Assembly: GCA_026826555.1 (NCBI GenBank)
Contig: JAKSZT010017954.1
Coordinates: 4,368,642-4,432,641, forward strand
Source of the DNA: Tolypeutes matacus
Taxonomy: Eukaryota > Chordata > Mammalia > Cingulata > Chlamyphoridae
Length of the DNA stretch: 64,000 nt
Direction of reading: 5' to 3'
Both the position numbers and the translations under genes were made by a program. Below are positions 24,680-35,431 of this stretch, one piece after another; the stretch's first letter is position 1, and each line of letters begins with the position of its first letter. Under the pieces are notes generated by a model that saw nothing but the letters and a program-made list of their open reading frames with translations, had not been told where the DNA came from and ran no database searches.

Positions 24680-25655
24680 AGTAACTTTGTTCTGGAGTTT
24701 CCACTGGTACATGATGGAGCTAAAGAAGAGAGATGGCTTGGACAGACTTTCCTTGTGTCAAAAATGGCATCTCCCTAGGATGAGGGCTGAGAAGGGATAC
24801 TGGTGCTTAATGCATGTAGAATTTTCAATTAGCTTAACTGTGAAAGTGGGGAAATGGATAGAGTTTATGGTAACACATTATAGTGCCTATAACTAACACG
24901 GCTGGTTTATATATGGGATTGTGACTGAAAGGGGTAGTCTAGGGATTGAAATGTCAGTTGAAAGAAAGCTAGAGAATTATCTAGGCACTGAATAACATAG
25001 TGAACCCGGAGGTGAATGAGAATTGTGGTTAATAGTATAAATATAAGAATATTCTTCTATGAACTAGAACAAATGTAGGCAGTAAGAATATGGTGATGCA
25101 TGGGAAAAATACAATTAATGTAACTTATGGACTATAGTTAACAGCAATGTTGTAATATTCTTGCATCAATGTCGAAGAAGATATTATATCAATGCTAAGG
25201 GTCAAAATAGGGTGGTATAGGTTTTTTAATTTTGGACGAAGGAAAACATTCAGAAATTTACTGAGGTAATGACTGCACAAGTCTCTGATGAAAGTGAGAG
25301 CCACTGAGTTTACACTTTGAATGGATTGTACAAGACATGAGACTATATATCACAGTGAACCATGTGGTGGATGATGGACTGTGGTTAACAATACAAATAT
25401 GAGAGTGTTCTCTCATGAACTATAACAAATGTACAACACTAATACATGGTGTTAATAGTAGGGGGATATGGAAAAACACACCAAATGTACGCTATGGACC
25501 GTAGTTGGTGGTAATAGTCTGATGATATTCTCTCATTATCTGTAACAAATATTCCACAACAATCGAGTGTTGGTAGAGGGGTGTTGTATGGGAATTCTGC
25601 ACATTATGCATGATTGTTTTGTAAGTTCACAACTTCTCCTTAAAAAAAAAGAAGG
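24680..25655 (+). mobile_element. Xenarthran lineage repeat with internal tandem units (L1 3'-UTR-like)
   Basis: This AT-rich element ends in 'acaacttctccttaaaaaaa', matching the copy at 1.74-2.17 kb. It contains four related units of about 90 bp (about 25018-25107, 25128-25213, 25374-25466 and 25494-25580). They are built on GGACTATAGTTAACA-like and ATTCTCTCATGAACTATAAC-like blocks. The form fits a lineage-specific L1 3' UTR. Confidence 0.5.
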
Positions 25656-25798
25656 CAAAGGAAAGAAAGAGCTAATTGTCTATCTCTTCAGCCCCCATGA
25701 TAATTGATCAAATATTATGCAATCGAAGATTGAAGTCCTTGCCAACAAACATACAACTCCTCAAGTGCTCTCAAGATGATCAGATAAGAGATGGGATT

Positions 25799-26254
25799 TG
25801 TACTGGATTGAATAGTGTCTCCCAGAATTCATGTCCAGGTGGAACCCCAGAATGTGACGTTATTTGGAAATAGGGTCATTGCAAATGTAATTAGTTAAGA
25901 TGAGGGCACCCTGGGTTAGGGTGGGCCCTAAATCCAAGTGAATGGGGACCTGATAGAAAGAAGGGAATATGGACACAGAGACACAGACATAGAGGGAAGA
26001 AAGCCATGTGACGATGGAGGCAGAGGTGGGGTAGTGTGTCTACAAGCTGAGGGCCTCCAAGGATTGCTGGAAGCCACCAGAAGCCCAGAGAGAGGCATAG
26101 AACAGATTCTTCTCTAGAATCTCAGAGAGAGTGTGGCTCTTCTGAAACCTTGATTTCAGGCTTTTAGCCACCAGAGCTGTGAGAGAAGACAATTCTGTTT
26201 GGTCAAACCACCCTGTTTGGGAACTTTGTTACAGCAGCTACAGGAAATAAATAT
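25799..26254 (+). mobile_element. MLT1-type MaLR LTR
   Basis: It matches the MLT1 theme in order: 'ggattgaatagtgtctccc', 'gttatttggaaatagggtca', 'gggtgggccctaaatccaa', and 'gggaactttgttacagcag' near the end. It is a solitary, non-coding LTR. Confidence 0.75.
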
Positions 26255-26781
26255 AGGATTATTTGAAGTTCAGAGGGGAATATTTTGAGGTAATTTAGCT
26301 TTTCACTAGTTTTTTCCAATTTTGTCATAAATAATCAGAATTTCTTTTCATTTTCAGGTTTCATTTTCTTTCTTTGGATGGATCCTCTATTTCAATTAAT
26401 TCCATTTGCTAATAATTTATACTAAAATGATAATATATGTTTAGCATTTAAGTTTCATATATATTTATGCTTTCTTGAGGTTTTGTCTAATGTTCGTAAA
26501 GTTTAGTATTTCAACTGAATAATAATTTTAGTTTTACCAGTTTTTTTTATTTTTTTATTTCATGAATTCTGGGCACCTTTAAAAATGCTGGTGCTGTCTT
26601 TTTGCCCTGGGGTGGCGCTGGCCTCAGCAGCCACACAAGTTGGTCGTAAGTGCCATGTCCTTGAGCCACGGTTCATTGATTTTGTGTGTGACTGAGGATC
26701 TTGTCTTAGAATAGAAGTAAAGGAGAAACTGAGAAACCTGAGAAGTTAGGAGAAAACAGGTCAACTTTGTGGTCTCTGAGG

Positions 26782-26795
26782 CCCACTGTCTTTCT
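26782..26795. repeat. Target-site duplication, 3' side of the ZNF retrocopy
   Basis: The 14-bp sequence CCCACTGTCTTTCT is identical to 28846-28859. It sits directly against the poly(T) that marks the retrocopy's 3' end on this strand. Confidence 0.85.
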
Positions 26796-26819
26796 TTTTT
26801 TTTCCTTTTAAAGGAAATC

Positions 26820-26825
26820 TTTATT
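26820..26825 (-). promoter_or_regulatory. Polyadenylation signal AATAAA of the retrocopied transcript
   Basis: The plus strand reads TTTATT here, so the minus strand reads AATAAA. It lies about 17 nt before the poly(A) tract that ends the retrocopy. That is the normal spacing for the cleavage site of the parent mRNA. Confidence 0.75.
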
Positions 26826-26869
26826 GTTCCTCCTCTTTTCAAAAGTAACACATGCTTGTCAACAATTAA

Positions 26870-27205
26870 ACAGAAATAAATTAATTTGGAGTTGATATCT
26901 TTATAATATGGGTTTTCCTATCCAAGAACAAGGTCTTTATCTTTCTCCACTTATTTAAGTTTCCTTTTGTGGCCTCAGTGGAGATTTATCATTTTCCCCA
27001 TATAGGTCTTATATATTTATTAAGTTTATTCCTAGAAAAATCTACTTTTCTCGATGCGTTGGAAATGGTATATTTTCTTTCATATTTCCTTATTGGTTGT
27101 TGGTATAAAATGACGTTATATATTTTTGGATGTTACTTTTTAACTGGTCAACCATTCTTGATTAAAAATTGAATACAATAGGAAAAAAATGTGTTTCCAA
27201 GTGAA
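26870..27205 (-). mobile_element. L1 ORF2 fragment inside the retrocopy's 3' UTR
   Basis: The plus strand reads as antisense L1 ORF2, in the region around 'tccaagaacaaggtcttta' through 'aagtttattcctag'. The fragment has neither an L1 3' end nor its own target-site duplication, and it lies wholly within the duplication that bounds the ZNF retrocopy. The likeliest explanation is that it was already part of the parent transcript's 3' UTR. Confidence 0.5.
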
Positions 27206-27310
27206 GACTTTGCCATGTTCATTTCCCTCCCAGGATTTTTGACTAGGATGAACCTGATAGCACTTGATCTATTTTGGCATTAATCTTGAGAGTTTTCTAC
27301 ATCTTCTTCA

Positions 27311-28930
27311 TTAGGATTTTTCTTCGCTATGGACATTCTGATGTTGACTAAGTTGGAAACTAAACCTAAAGGCTTTCCCACACATATTACACACATACGG
27401 TTTCTTCCAAGTGTGGGCTGTCTGATGTATAATACAGTCAGAACTATAACTGAAGCCTTTGCCGCACTCCACACATCTGAAGGGTTTTTCTCCAGTGTGG
27501 CTTCTCTGATGCCGAATTAAATGGGCGTTAACATGGAAGGCTTTTCCACACTCCTTACATTGAAAGGGTTTCTCTCCAGTATGGATTCTCTGATGTACAA
27601 TATAGTCAGAACTACAGCTAAAGGCTTTCTCACATTCCATACATTTGAAAGGTTTCTCCCCGGTGTGTATTCTCTGATGCCGAGTTAGTTTGGCATTGAT
27701 ACTAAAGGCTTTCCCACATTCCTTACATTGATAAGGTTTTTCTCCCGTATGGATTCTGTGATGATCTAGCAGGTTTCTTTTTGAAGAAAAGCATTTTCTA
27801 CACTCATTACATTGAAAAGGTTTCTCCCCAGTGTGACTTCTCTGATGCTGCATTAGTTTTGCATTCACATTGAAGGCCTTTCCACACTCGTTACACTCGT
27901 AGGGCTTCTCCCCAGTGTGGACTCTCAGGTGCTGCCGAAGCTGGGAGTTGCACCTGAAGGTTTTCCCACATTCATTACATTCATAGGGTTTCTCACCTGT
28001 GTGGATTCTTTGATGCTGGATTAACTTCCCTTTGACACTAAAAGCTTTTCCACATTCAGTACAGTCATAGGGTTTCTCCCCTGTGTGGATTCTTTGATGC
28101 TGAATGAGTTTTGCATTATTATTGAAGGCTTTTTCACATTCCTTACACTGATAGGGTTTCTCTCCAGTGTGGATGCTCTGATGTTGCCTAAGCTGGGAAC
28201 TACATCTGAAACCTTTCCCACACTCATTACATTCATAGGGTTTCTCTCCAGTGTGGATTCTCTGGTGCTGAATTAATTTTGCATTAACATTGAAAGCTTT
28301 CCCACAGTCATTACACTCGTATGGTTTCTCCCCAGTGTGGACTCTCTGATGTGTGATATATGCAGAACTACAGCTGAAGCCATTTCCACACTCCTTGCAC
28401 CAATAGGGCTTCTCTCCAGTATGGATTCTATGATGCTGACTTAGACTCCCATTAACACTGAAGGCTTTCCCACACACCTTACACTGATAGGGCTTCTCAC
28501 CACTGTGGATTGTCTGATGTGTGATATAATGGGAACTGTAGCTGAAGCTCTTCCCACATTCCACACACCTGGAGGGTTTCTCCCCACTATGAAGTCTTTG
28601 ATGCCAAATTAATTTTGCTTGAACGCTGAAGGCTTTGCCACACTCATTACACTGATAGGGCTTCTCTCTGGTGTAGCTATCTTGATGTTGATTACACTGG
28701 GAGTCACATGGAAAGGTTTCCACTAATTCTTCACATTTGAAAGGTCTTTCCTCAGTATTAATTACCTCATGCTGAATAGGTTTCGTGTCAACACTGAAGG
28801 CTTTCTCCAACTCTGCACACTCCAGTGGAAATGGTATGACACTGACCCACTGTCTTTCTGTCAACAAGCGCCTGGGTGACTGTGGGGTGCCTCTTTCTCT
28901 ACCTCGAGGCGTGTGGCCTTCTGGGTCCAC
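27311..28930 (-). CDS. Open reading frame with 16 C2H2 zinc fingers (ZNF23-like)
   Basis: The 539-codon frame encodes sixteen consecutive 28-residue C2H2 units, at about residues 92-539. All have C-x2-C-x12-H-x3-H ligands, and most have TGEKP-type linkers. Two degenerate fingers precede them, at about residues 38-60 and 66-88. By family knowledge this would be a nuclear, sequence-specific DNA-binding protein. The frame opens with GTG at 28928-28930, after a stop at 28991-28993. No in-frame ATG occurs until finger 10 (about residue 361). The first roughly 28 codons derive from the flanking DNA and the target-site duplication, not from the parent gene. Translation of the full array would need a spliced-on upstream ATG or a non-AUG start. 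A product starting at Met361 would still hold six complete fingers. No KRAB or SCAN domain is present. Expression is unknown. Confidence 0.6.
   Translation of the reverse strand: MDPEGHTPRGRERGTPQSPRRLLTERQWVSVIPFPLECAELEKAFSVDTKPIQHEVINTEERPFKCEELVETFPCDSQCNQHQDSYTREKPYQCNECGKAFSVQAKLIWHQRLHSGEKPSRCVECGKSFSYSSHYITHQTIHSGEKPYQCKVCGKAFSVNGSLSQHHRIHTGEKPYWCKECGNGFSCSSAYITHQRVHTGEKPYECNDCGKAFNVNAKLIQHQRIHTGEKPYECNECGKGFRCSSQLRQHQSIHTGEKPYQCKECEKAFNNNAKLIQHQRIHTGEKPYDCTECGKAFSVKGKLIQHQRIHTGEKPYECNECGKTFRCNSQLRQHLRVHTGEKPYECNECGKAFNVNAKLMQHQRSHTGEKPFQCNECRKCFSSKRNLLDHHRIHTGEKPYQCKECGKAFSINAKLTRHQRIHTGEKPFKCMECEKAFSCSSDYIVHQRIHTGEKPFQCKECGKAFHVNAHLIRHQRSHTGEKPFRCVECGKGFSYSSDCIIHQTAHTWKKPYVCNMCGKAFRFSFQLSQHQNVHSEEKS
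28846..28859. repeat. Target-site duplication, 5' side of the ZNF retrocopy
   Basis: This is the second copy of CCCACTGTCTTTCT. It marks the 5' truncation point of the inserted cDNA. The codons read through it in the long frame therefore come from the pre-insertion locus. Confidence 0.85.
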
Positions 28931-30409
28931 AGGGAAGGAGGAAGGGCCTGGGCCCTCGGCTGCCTTGCCGACACTGCCTTGGGGGGAGTTTCAAGAGGGG
29001 GGCTCTGGGGCAGGCCAGGGGCAGCTGGAGGGCAGCTGGAGCTCTGTCTCTGGCTGTGGTTCCAAGAGTCCCTGCTGGGCAGGGAGGAGGCTGGACTGGC
29101 CTCACTGCTGTGGGGAACGGAATAAAGGGGGACCCCAAAATCACATCTGAGGTAAATGTGAGCTCCCAAACAGCCCTTTGAAGCAGGGATCTAAAAGGAG
29201 CTAAGTGGAACTGGATGCAAACTGAGGCAGCAGGCGGAGGTGGGGGAGGGTCCCCAAAGCAGCACTCTGGAGGCCCAGTGGCTCCTCCAGGGGTTGGAGG
29301 AAGCTGTTAAGCTGTTCTGTGGGGAGTTGCTGGGAGGTGAAGCAGAGAAGGGGGTCACCCAGCTCACAGGATGGAGGGCTGGAGCGTGGCCTGGGGTGGA
29401 GGCTGGGCCCAGAGCTCCCCCTCGTCTGTCCTCTTACACCTGGTGTGGGGCCTCCTTCCCTGGACCCGGCACAGCCACCCCGGACAGAGCCTGTGCTCCC
29501 TGGATATCTGTGGGCACAGGAACCTCTTGACTCTTCTGGGTCCCTCCATCTGGGTCCACAGCAGGCCTGGTGTAAACCTCTCCTGGAGGAGGACAGCGCC
29601 GGCTTGAAGCTCAAGTCACCCTAAGGAGACTGTGGGTTCCTGCCCAGGGGAAACAGGAAGGGCACTTTGCTCCCTGGATTCCCAGGTAGCACGTGGACAC
29701 GTACTCAGTGGTCAGAGGGGCCCTGAGCATGGCCCCTGATCTCAGGGACCACCGCCGTGGGCTCAGGGACGCAGGTGGGACGCGGTCTCTCTGTGGTGGG
29801 AGCTCACTGCCTGCTGTGCGGCTCCCGCATCACCCCCGCTACCATCTAATCAGATAGGTGCTGGGGCCATGGGGCTAGGTTTTTACACTGAATATAGCAC
29901 CTTAGGAGGTAATTAAAAGTAATTCCAACTTACACATCGTGGAGAACGTCAGGGGTCCCAATTTATACCTTGGTTACACTTTTCAAAGCCCCCTTTCCAG
30001 CCCCATTTCCATTTCTCAGAGCAGATCCAGGACCAGCCAGCCCCCCACCCCCACACCAAATCCCAGCGTCTCCTCGGCAGACCTGTGTTTGGCTTTGCAC
30101 CCTTGTCCTCGCTTCATTCCCAAAGCTCTTGAGTATGCAGAACCACTTAGCTTCTTTCACTAAGGCCTCCACTCCCTCCTCCCCACCCCCCCAGACCTCC
30201 CCATTATGGAATAGCCTAGAACCAGTCGACAAAGAGGCTTCTTCATTTGGCAGGAGAGGCAGCGAGAGGGGGCGGTGGAAGAAATCTCCTCTGCTAATGC
30301 TTCTGGCTCCCGTCACATCGTAATCCAGGGTGAGACACGCAGAGGGCCTTCGGAGAGGTCCACACACCGAGCTTTGGTGATTTTGAGGTGAGCGAGGCCC
30401 ACCAGGCTT
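28860..30409. other. Flank of the ZNF retrocopy, no gene recognised
   Basis: GC-rich unique DNA with open frames on both strands at 28.9-29.6 kb. Nothing is identifiable. The first part supplies the non-ATG 5' extension of the zinc-finger frame. Confidence 0.45.
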
Positions 30410-30562
30410 TCACGGTGAGACCCCTCTCTGCCTGATGCAGGGCGGGTGCAGAAACTCGCAGACGAACACGACGCTCTTGGGGTCAGCCTCCAGATCCTCG
30501 TCTGTGACTTTGATCCTTGGGCAAAGCTGCTGCAAGCCATAGGTGCTGGGGGAGTCGGGAGC
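30410..30562 (-). CDS. Exon-like open segment, unidentified
   Basis: Reading the minus strand, a pyrimidine-rich tract followed by TTAG (acceptor AG at 30563-30564) precedes 50 codons and a TGA. The encoded peptide contains the stretches YGLQQLCPRIKVTDEDLEAD and SVVFVCEFLHPPC. Third codon positions are mostly G or C (GTC, GAC, GAG, CTG, AAG, GTG, TTC, TGC), unlike random sequence nearby. This suggests a real or formerly real 3' coding exon. A weak donor (CACC/GTGAAA) overlaps the stop, so the exon could also be internal. I do not recognise the protein and see no partner exon with confidence. It could be a chance frame. Confidence 0.3.
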   Translation of the reverse strand, partial: APDSPSTYGLQQLCPRIKVTDEDLEADPKSVVFVCEFLHPPCIRQRGVSP

Positions 30563-32227
30563 CTAACGGAGAACAGAAGGAGCTCAGAGCCTCCTTCCCA
30601 CCACGCAGGCCAAGGGCGCCTCTGGGCCCTCAGCTGGGCTACCGGGTGCTCTGGGCCCCCGGGGGCTGGGCCGGATGCGGTGAGCTCATTACAAACCCTT
30701 CACATTGGTTTACTGACTGCGGAAGGACCCGGGCCATGGCAGCAGCTGGCAGAAATTTTGCTTCATTATCAGAAGCTGGTGATGGGCAGGAACGTGCATG
30801 CAAGAAGTCTTGTTGATTCACGAAAACCTTTCCTGGGAACCTGTTCTGTGCAGGGTGCTGGGATACAGAGATGAACAATGAGTGGTCGCGGGATTTGAAG
30901 TCGTCACACTCTTGAGGGATCTTAACCTACACACAGTGAGCTAGGATGATGACAAATGTACTTGCCGGTCTCCTCCAGGAAGGAGGGGCTTCATTGGGAC
31001 CACCAGCTACCTCCTTATCTCCATTTACCATCTCCATGTACTAGCTGGGCATCCGACTGCCAGCATTGTCCCTTTAGGCTTTCTCTGGGCAGGCGCAAAG
31101 GCCAAATGTGCTGGAGAATTACCGTGTATCCCTCCAGCAACTCTCACCAATGATGGTGGGAGTCAGAGGAAAAGACCCCACCTTCCTCAGCCCTCAGATG
31201 GGAAAACCCTGAGAAGCATCTTCTACGCTGTCTCCCAGTGGTCCCCAGCAGCATTAGCTCTGTTGCCCACACTGACCATCGGCCTGACCACTCACCCTTC
31301 TTGGCTGTCTTCCCTTCCCTGCCTTGCTTCCCTACCCCCAACAGTTTCCCAGGATAACCTCCCAAATAAGCTACTTGCATTCCAATCCTTGACACAGTCT
31401 CGGCTTCTGAGCGACCCAAACTAAGACAAAGATGGTTCACGGTTTCCTTCAGATTACAAGCACCCAAGACCAACACCCTTTCCAGCTGGGCTCATCCCTG
31501 GGTCTTCCACCTCTGTGTGACCCCCGAGCCAGCACTCCTGTCAGCTCTTGGCAGCCAGGGTCAAGAACTCTGTCCAGATGTTGTGGACCCCACCCAAGGA
31601 GCTGGTATCCAATCCTTTCTTGAGTAAGCAGATGTCTTCTCAAACAAGACATATAGGCCTGAAACTTCTTAGACAATACTGGTCAGAACCTAGGGACCAT
31701 CTGCTCAGGGAAACATGTCGTTTTGGTAAATCTCTGAACCAGACCAGACACCACACAATAATCCTCACCTCAGATGCTAAAAGAAGGACTATACTTGCTG
31801 TGGATCTTTTCTTGCAATATCCTTTTTCCTCCCTGCTTTTCTTTATTTATTTATTTTTCATTATTTCTTCAAGCTTCATATGTCTTTTCTCTAGTTTGTT
31901 TTCTGGCTGCGCCACCTCGTATTCTCATACACAAGAGGAATCCACTTGAGGAGTGCAGACATTTTTCTCTGAATCACCACTGCAGCTGGGAAGCAGGGGT
32001 TGTTTTCTCCCAAGGACTTTTATGCCCGGCACCATAAACTTCTTTTACCACGCTGGAGGAGAGGCTATCAAAAGCCTGCTCATCTGTAGAGCTGAGAGCC
32101 TAGGAGCTATCTGTATTTATAGGACCCCCAGAATGTCCATGATATTGGACAACAAATAAAATTGCAGCAAACCTGTTAAAGCCTGAGCTTCCAGAAATTT
32201 GGGTCTCATAGGTTGGCCTGGGGGCAT

Positions 32228-32410
32228 CAGGAAGAGCATTGGCTTTAGGGTCAGACAGGGTCAGACAGGCTGTATGATTTTGGGTAAGTGAACTTTCTGA
32301 GCCTCAGTTTCTTTTTCTCTAGCATGAGAAAGATAATACCTGCATCAAAAAGCTGTGAAGGTTAAAAGTGAGGTATTTGGGGCACAGGGCTCTGTGCTCA
32401 AGACTGGGAA
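32228..32410 (+). mobile_element. MIR SINE fragment
   Basis: 'gaagagcattggctttaggg', 'ttgggtaagtgaactttctg' and 'agcctcagtttctttttctc'. A small direct repeat of GGTCAGACAG lies inside. Confidence 0.65.
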
Positions 32411-32461
32411 GGTTTTTCTCCCTGCTTCTCTGTGTGCCCTGATTCAAAGGCCCTGGAGTTC

Positions 32462-32935
32462 TTTATTAAAAAAAATTAAATATCAGCTTTGCTGAGATAT
32501 AATGTGTATATCATAAAATACACCTATGCAGTTCAATGAGATTTGACAGATGCACATCCCCATGTAACCACTGCCCTCGTCAAGACATAGAACCTTCCTA
32601 TCACCCCAAAAGTTCCCTTGTGCCTCTTTGCAGTCGATCCTTCCTCCCACCCTGGGTGTCTACCCATTTGCTTTCTGTCACCCTAAATTGATTTTCTTGT
32701 TCTAGAATTTTATATAAATGGGATCCTATGGTATATGTTCTTTTTGTGCCCAGCTTCTTTTGTTCAGCATGTGATTTTGAAATGCATTCATATTGTTAAG
32801 TGTATCAGTAGATCATTCCTTCTTGCTGCTGGGTAGCATTGTATTGAATGAACATGCTACATTCTGTTTGTCCCCTCACCTGCTAATGGACCTGTGGGCT
32901 ATTTCCTGCAGCCATTTTGGCCATGGTCCAGAGTA
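32462..32935 (-). mobile_element. L1 3' fragment
   Basis: This is a diverged antisense L1 3' region ('atcagctttgctgagatata', 'ttttatataaatgggatcct'). It starts with an A-rich tail at about 32465. Confidence 0.7.
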
Positions 32936-33489
32936 TAAGAAATACAATTTGCATTTACATTTATATGCCCACATATACATATAAATACATAACAAACTAA
33001 ACGAAAACTGCAGGAAGTACTTATCCTTACTACATGTAAAACACTGTTTGAGCCATTCCATTTCATTCAAAAAAAAATGCTGGCTGTGACCACTAAGTGA
33101 TTTTTGGGTCATGGCCTGAAGTTTGAAACTTTTCTCTGGTGGGATGGGAGTGGGGGGAGCAGTCACTCTGCAGGAAAAGAGTGCAGGAAAGAGAACCAGA
33201 TCCTACAGTTTGAGTTTGTCCCTACTTTGGTATCTGCTGAACAACCAAAATCTAGTCTCAGATGGATCTACCAGACATAGAGAAAGAATGGCAGCTAAGC
33301 TGTGTGCTCAGATTCACAGGAAAGCAGAGGAAGGTCTTTTGGGCCAAGGCCATCCTTTGTGTTCAGTCTTGGTCTCTGACGCTAAAGATGCAATTCAGAG
33401 CTGGGTCCAGTTAGTCTCTATCTTGGGTAGGTGGCGTGACTCTCAGCTGCCTAGCTCACAGGAGAGGGCTGGTCAGGTGTGGAAGGACA

Positions 33490-33870
33490 GTATTGGTCAA
33501 GATAAGTCAGGTTATGCTTGCCATGCTAACAAGTAACTCTGATATCTCAGTGGCTTAACACCCAAAGATTTATTTCTTGCTCACGCTAAGTTCACTGAGG
33601 ATTTGTTTGACTTTCCAGGTCAGCTGTCCTCCATGCAGGGACTCAGGGATCCAGGCTCCTTTGATCTTGTGGCTCCATCTCAACCTGAGGCCTTTATGAT
33701 CTGGAGGAAGTGGGGCAGGGGAGATAGGGGGTCGCAGAGAGGAGCTAGCTGGAGGAACAAGTGCTGGCTTTCCTGTCTTGGCCTGAAAGCAAACACATCC
33801 ATTCTTCTCAAGCTCACTGGCTAGAAGCAGTCTCTGGAACATGGCCCTGATCCACTGCAAGGGAGCTGAG
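33490..33870 (-). mobile_element. Probable old LTR, antisense
   Basis: The plus strand reads 'tctcagtggcttaacaccca' then 'gatttatttcttgctcacgc', the usual antisense start of MLT/LTR elements. Confidence 0.45.
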
Positions 33871-34829
33871 AAGTGCAGTTAACCATGTGGCAGCTGGACA
33901 AACTGGTGACCACTAGCAATGTCTTCCTGGACTTCTAGCCTTGGGGATGCCTTGTCATGCATCTCCATGGCAACCTCCTGCCCCCCCATACATACATCAT
34001 CATCTTACTCTTCTGTGCAGTAGAGTTGAGTCTGGGGGCTGGTCTCTGCTTTTCCCTGGGCCTTGACTTTGAATAAATGAAGAATTCACTGCGCCTTGGC
34101 TGCCTCTGGTGAAGGACCAGAGAAGGTGCGGGGTTGAGGATGTGTCTGGCTGGGCCGCTGCCCAGCCCCAGGTGGCTCTGCATAAACACCCCTGCGTCAT
34201 AGGGCCCGGCTTACCCGGAGACAAGACAGGACCTGTCAGAGCGGTCCTTGCGAGTGAATCATCGGCAGTGGATAAGGTCACTGAACAGTCTGTTTTATTT
34301 CCAGATTTCCATGCAGCCTGAGAGCTTCCCCAAAGGGAGATGGGCCTTGGCTGCAAAGAAAGACCTGCCTACAAAACCCTACGTACAGGTTTTATGAAAA
34401 TATGACTCAGTGCTGGTGAGGACATCCTGGGTGCAGGTCTCCTGCCAACTCCAGCAGTAAAGAATCCAGGCCTTATTTAAAGGGCTGTCTCCAGCATCTG
34501 ACAGGGGGAATTGAGCATGCTGCCAACGTGTGGAATGAGACTCCCCAGAAAGACATTTGATGGGCTCAAGCGGCCTCTGGGAGTGAGAAGGAGACAGACA
34601 AGGTGAATCAGGTGGAAGCAGTGGGCCGCAGCCTGTGGTGGCCTCCAAGAGGGGAAGGCAGCAGAACCTTCTTGGGACCCCTGGCCTTACAACTTTCCAA
34701 CAGAGCCAGAATCATGGCAAAAGGCTCAGATTTCCTCCTGGTTAAAGGCACATGTCTTCAATCATCCTAGAGATTTCTTTAGGTGACAAGTCAGCTCTAG
34801 GAGACTGGGCATTTTTCTTTTCCTGTCTC

Positions 34830-34892
34830 CTCTCCCCTCCCATCCCCTCCCCTTCCCTCCTGTCCCCTCCCCTCCCCTCCCTTCCCCTCTCT
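34830..34892 (+). repeat. (CCCCT)n-like pyrimidine tract
   Basis: Repeated CCCCTCCCCT units, a homopyrimidine run with triplex or G4 potential on the other strand. Confidence 0.85.
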
Positions 34893-34919
34893 TTTCTTCT
34901 TCTTCCTCACTATAGTGGT

Positions 34920-35315
34920 TATTACAGCTCCTCACAAATGTTCTGACTCCCTCTCCTTCCAGGACCTTGATAGGATTGCACTTCCCCTCCCATGTGAAAA
35001 ATGAGGCTTGGCCGTTGACTTATTCTGGTGAGTGAGACATGAGTGGTATTTTGCATGTTTCCTTGAGAAGTTTTGTGAGCCAGTGCCCATGTTGCCCTTT
35101 ACTTTTCCCCTACCACTGTGCCCAGCAAAGTCCGAGATGGTGGTTGCTCCACCAGCCTGGGCCCTGGAATGAGTATGACACAGAGCAGAGCCTCCTGCTG
35201 ACCCACATTGGACATGAAGCAAGAAAGAGAGTAAATGTTAAACGTTATTTTATTCTGCTGAGCTTTGAGGTTGTTTGTTATTGCAGCATAATCTATCTTT
35301 ACCCTGACTGATACA
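34920..35315 (+). mobile_element. Probable old MaLR/ERVL LTR
   Basis: The end 'tgttattgcagcataatcta' followed by 'ccctgactgatacag' is typical of MLT1-like LTRs. The body is diverged. Confidence 0.45.
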
Positions 35316-35431
35316 GTCTCATGTCAGAACATTGGAAATGACTCAATTCTTCTGCAAAGGGATTTAAGTGTGCCAGTTTCTCTTTCCACATAGTACCAAC
35401 CCAACTCCTTTATGCAATCACAATCTGGATG

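Larger units (their letters stand above)
26796..28845 (-). pseudogene. Processed retrocopy of a ZNF23-like zinc-finger mRNA
   Basis: This is a minus-strand, intronless insertion of about 2.05 kb. The same 14-bp sequence lies immediately outside each end (26782-26795 and 28846-28859), as expected for an L1-made target-site duplication. The 3' side ends in a short poly(A), seen as a T-run up to 26803, with an AATAAA signal (26820-26825) about 17 nt upstream. About 485 nt of 3' UTR separate that signal from the stop codon at 27311-27313. The coding part starts abruptly in a degenerate finger region, so the copy is 5'-truncated and lacks any KRAB or other N-terminal domain. From memory the protein aligns along its length with human ZNF23; a close paralogue is possible. 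The frame has no stop or frameshift, which points to a fairly young copy or to constraint. Confidence 0.85.

Noticed and set aside
27329..28276. Small plus-strand frames and alternate minus frames within the zinc-finger array
   Set aside because: Shadows of the finger repeat read in other frames.
26796..28930. Genuine multi-exon KRAB zinc-finger gene
   Set aside because: Target-site duplications, poly(A), 5' truncation and absence of KRAB exons or an ATG favour a retrocopy.
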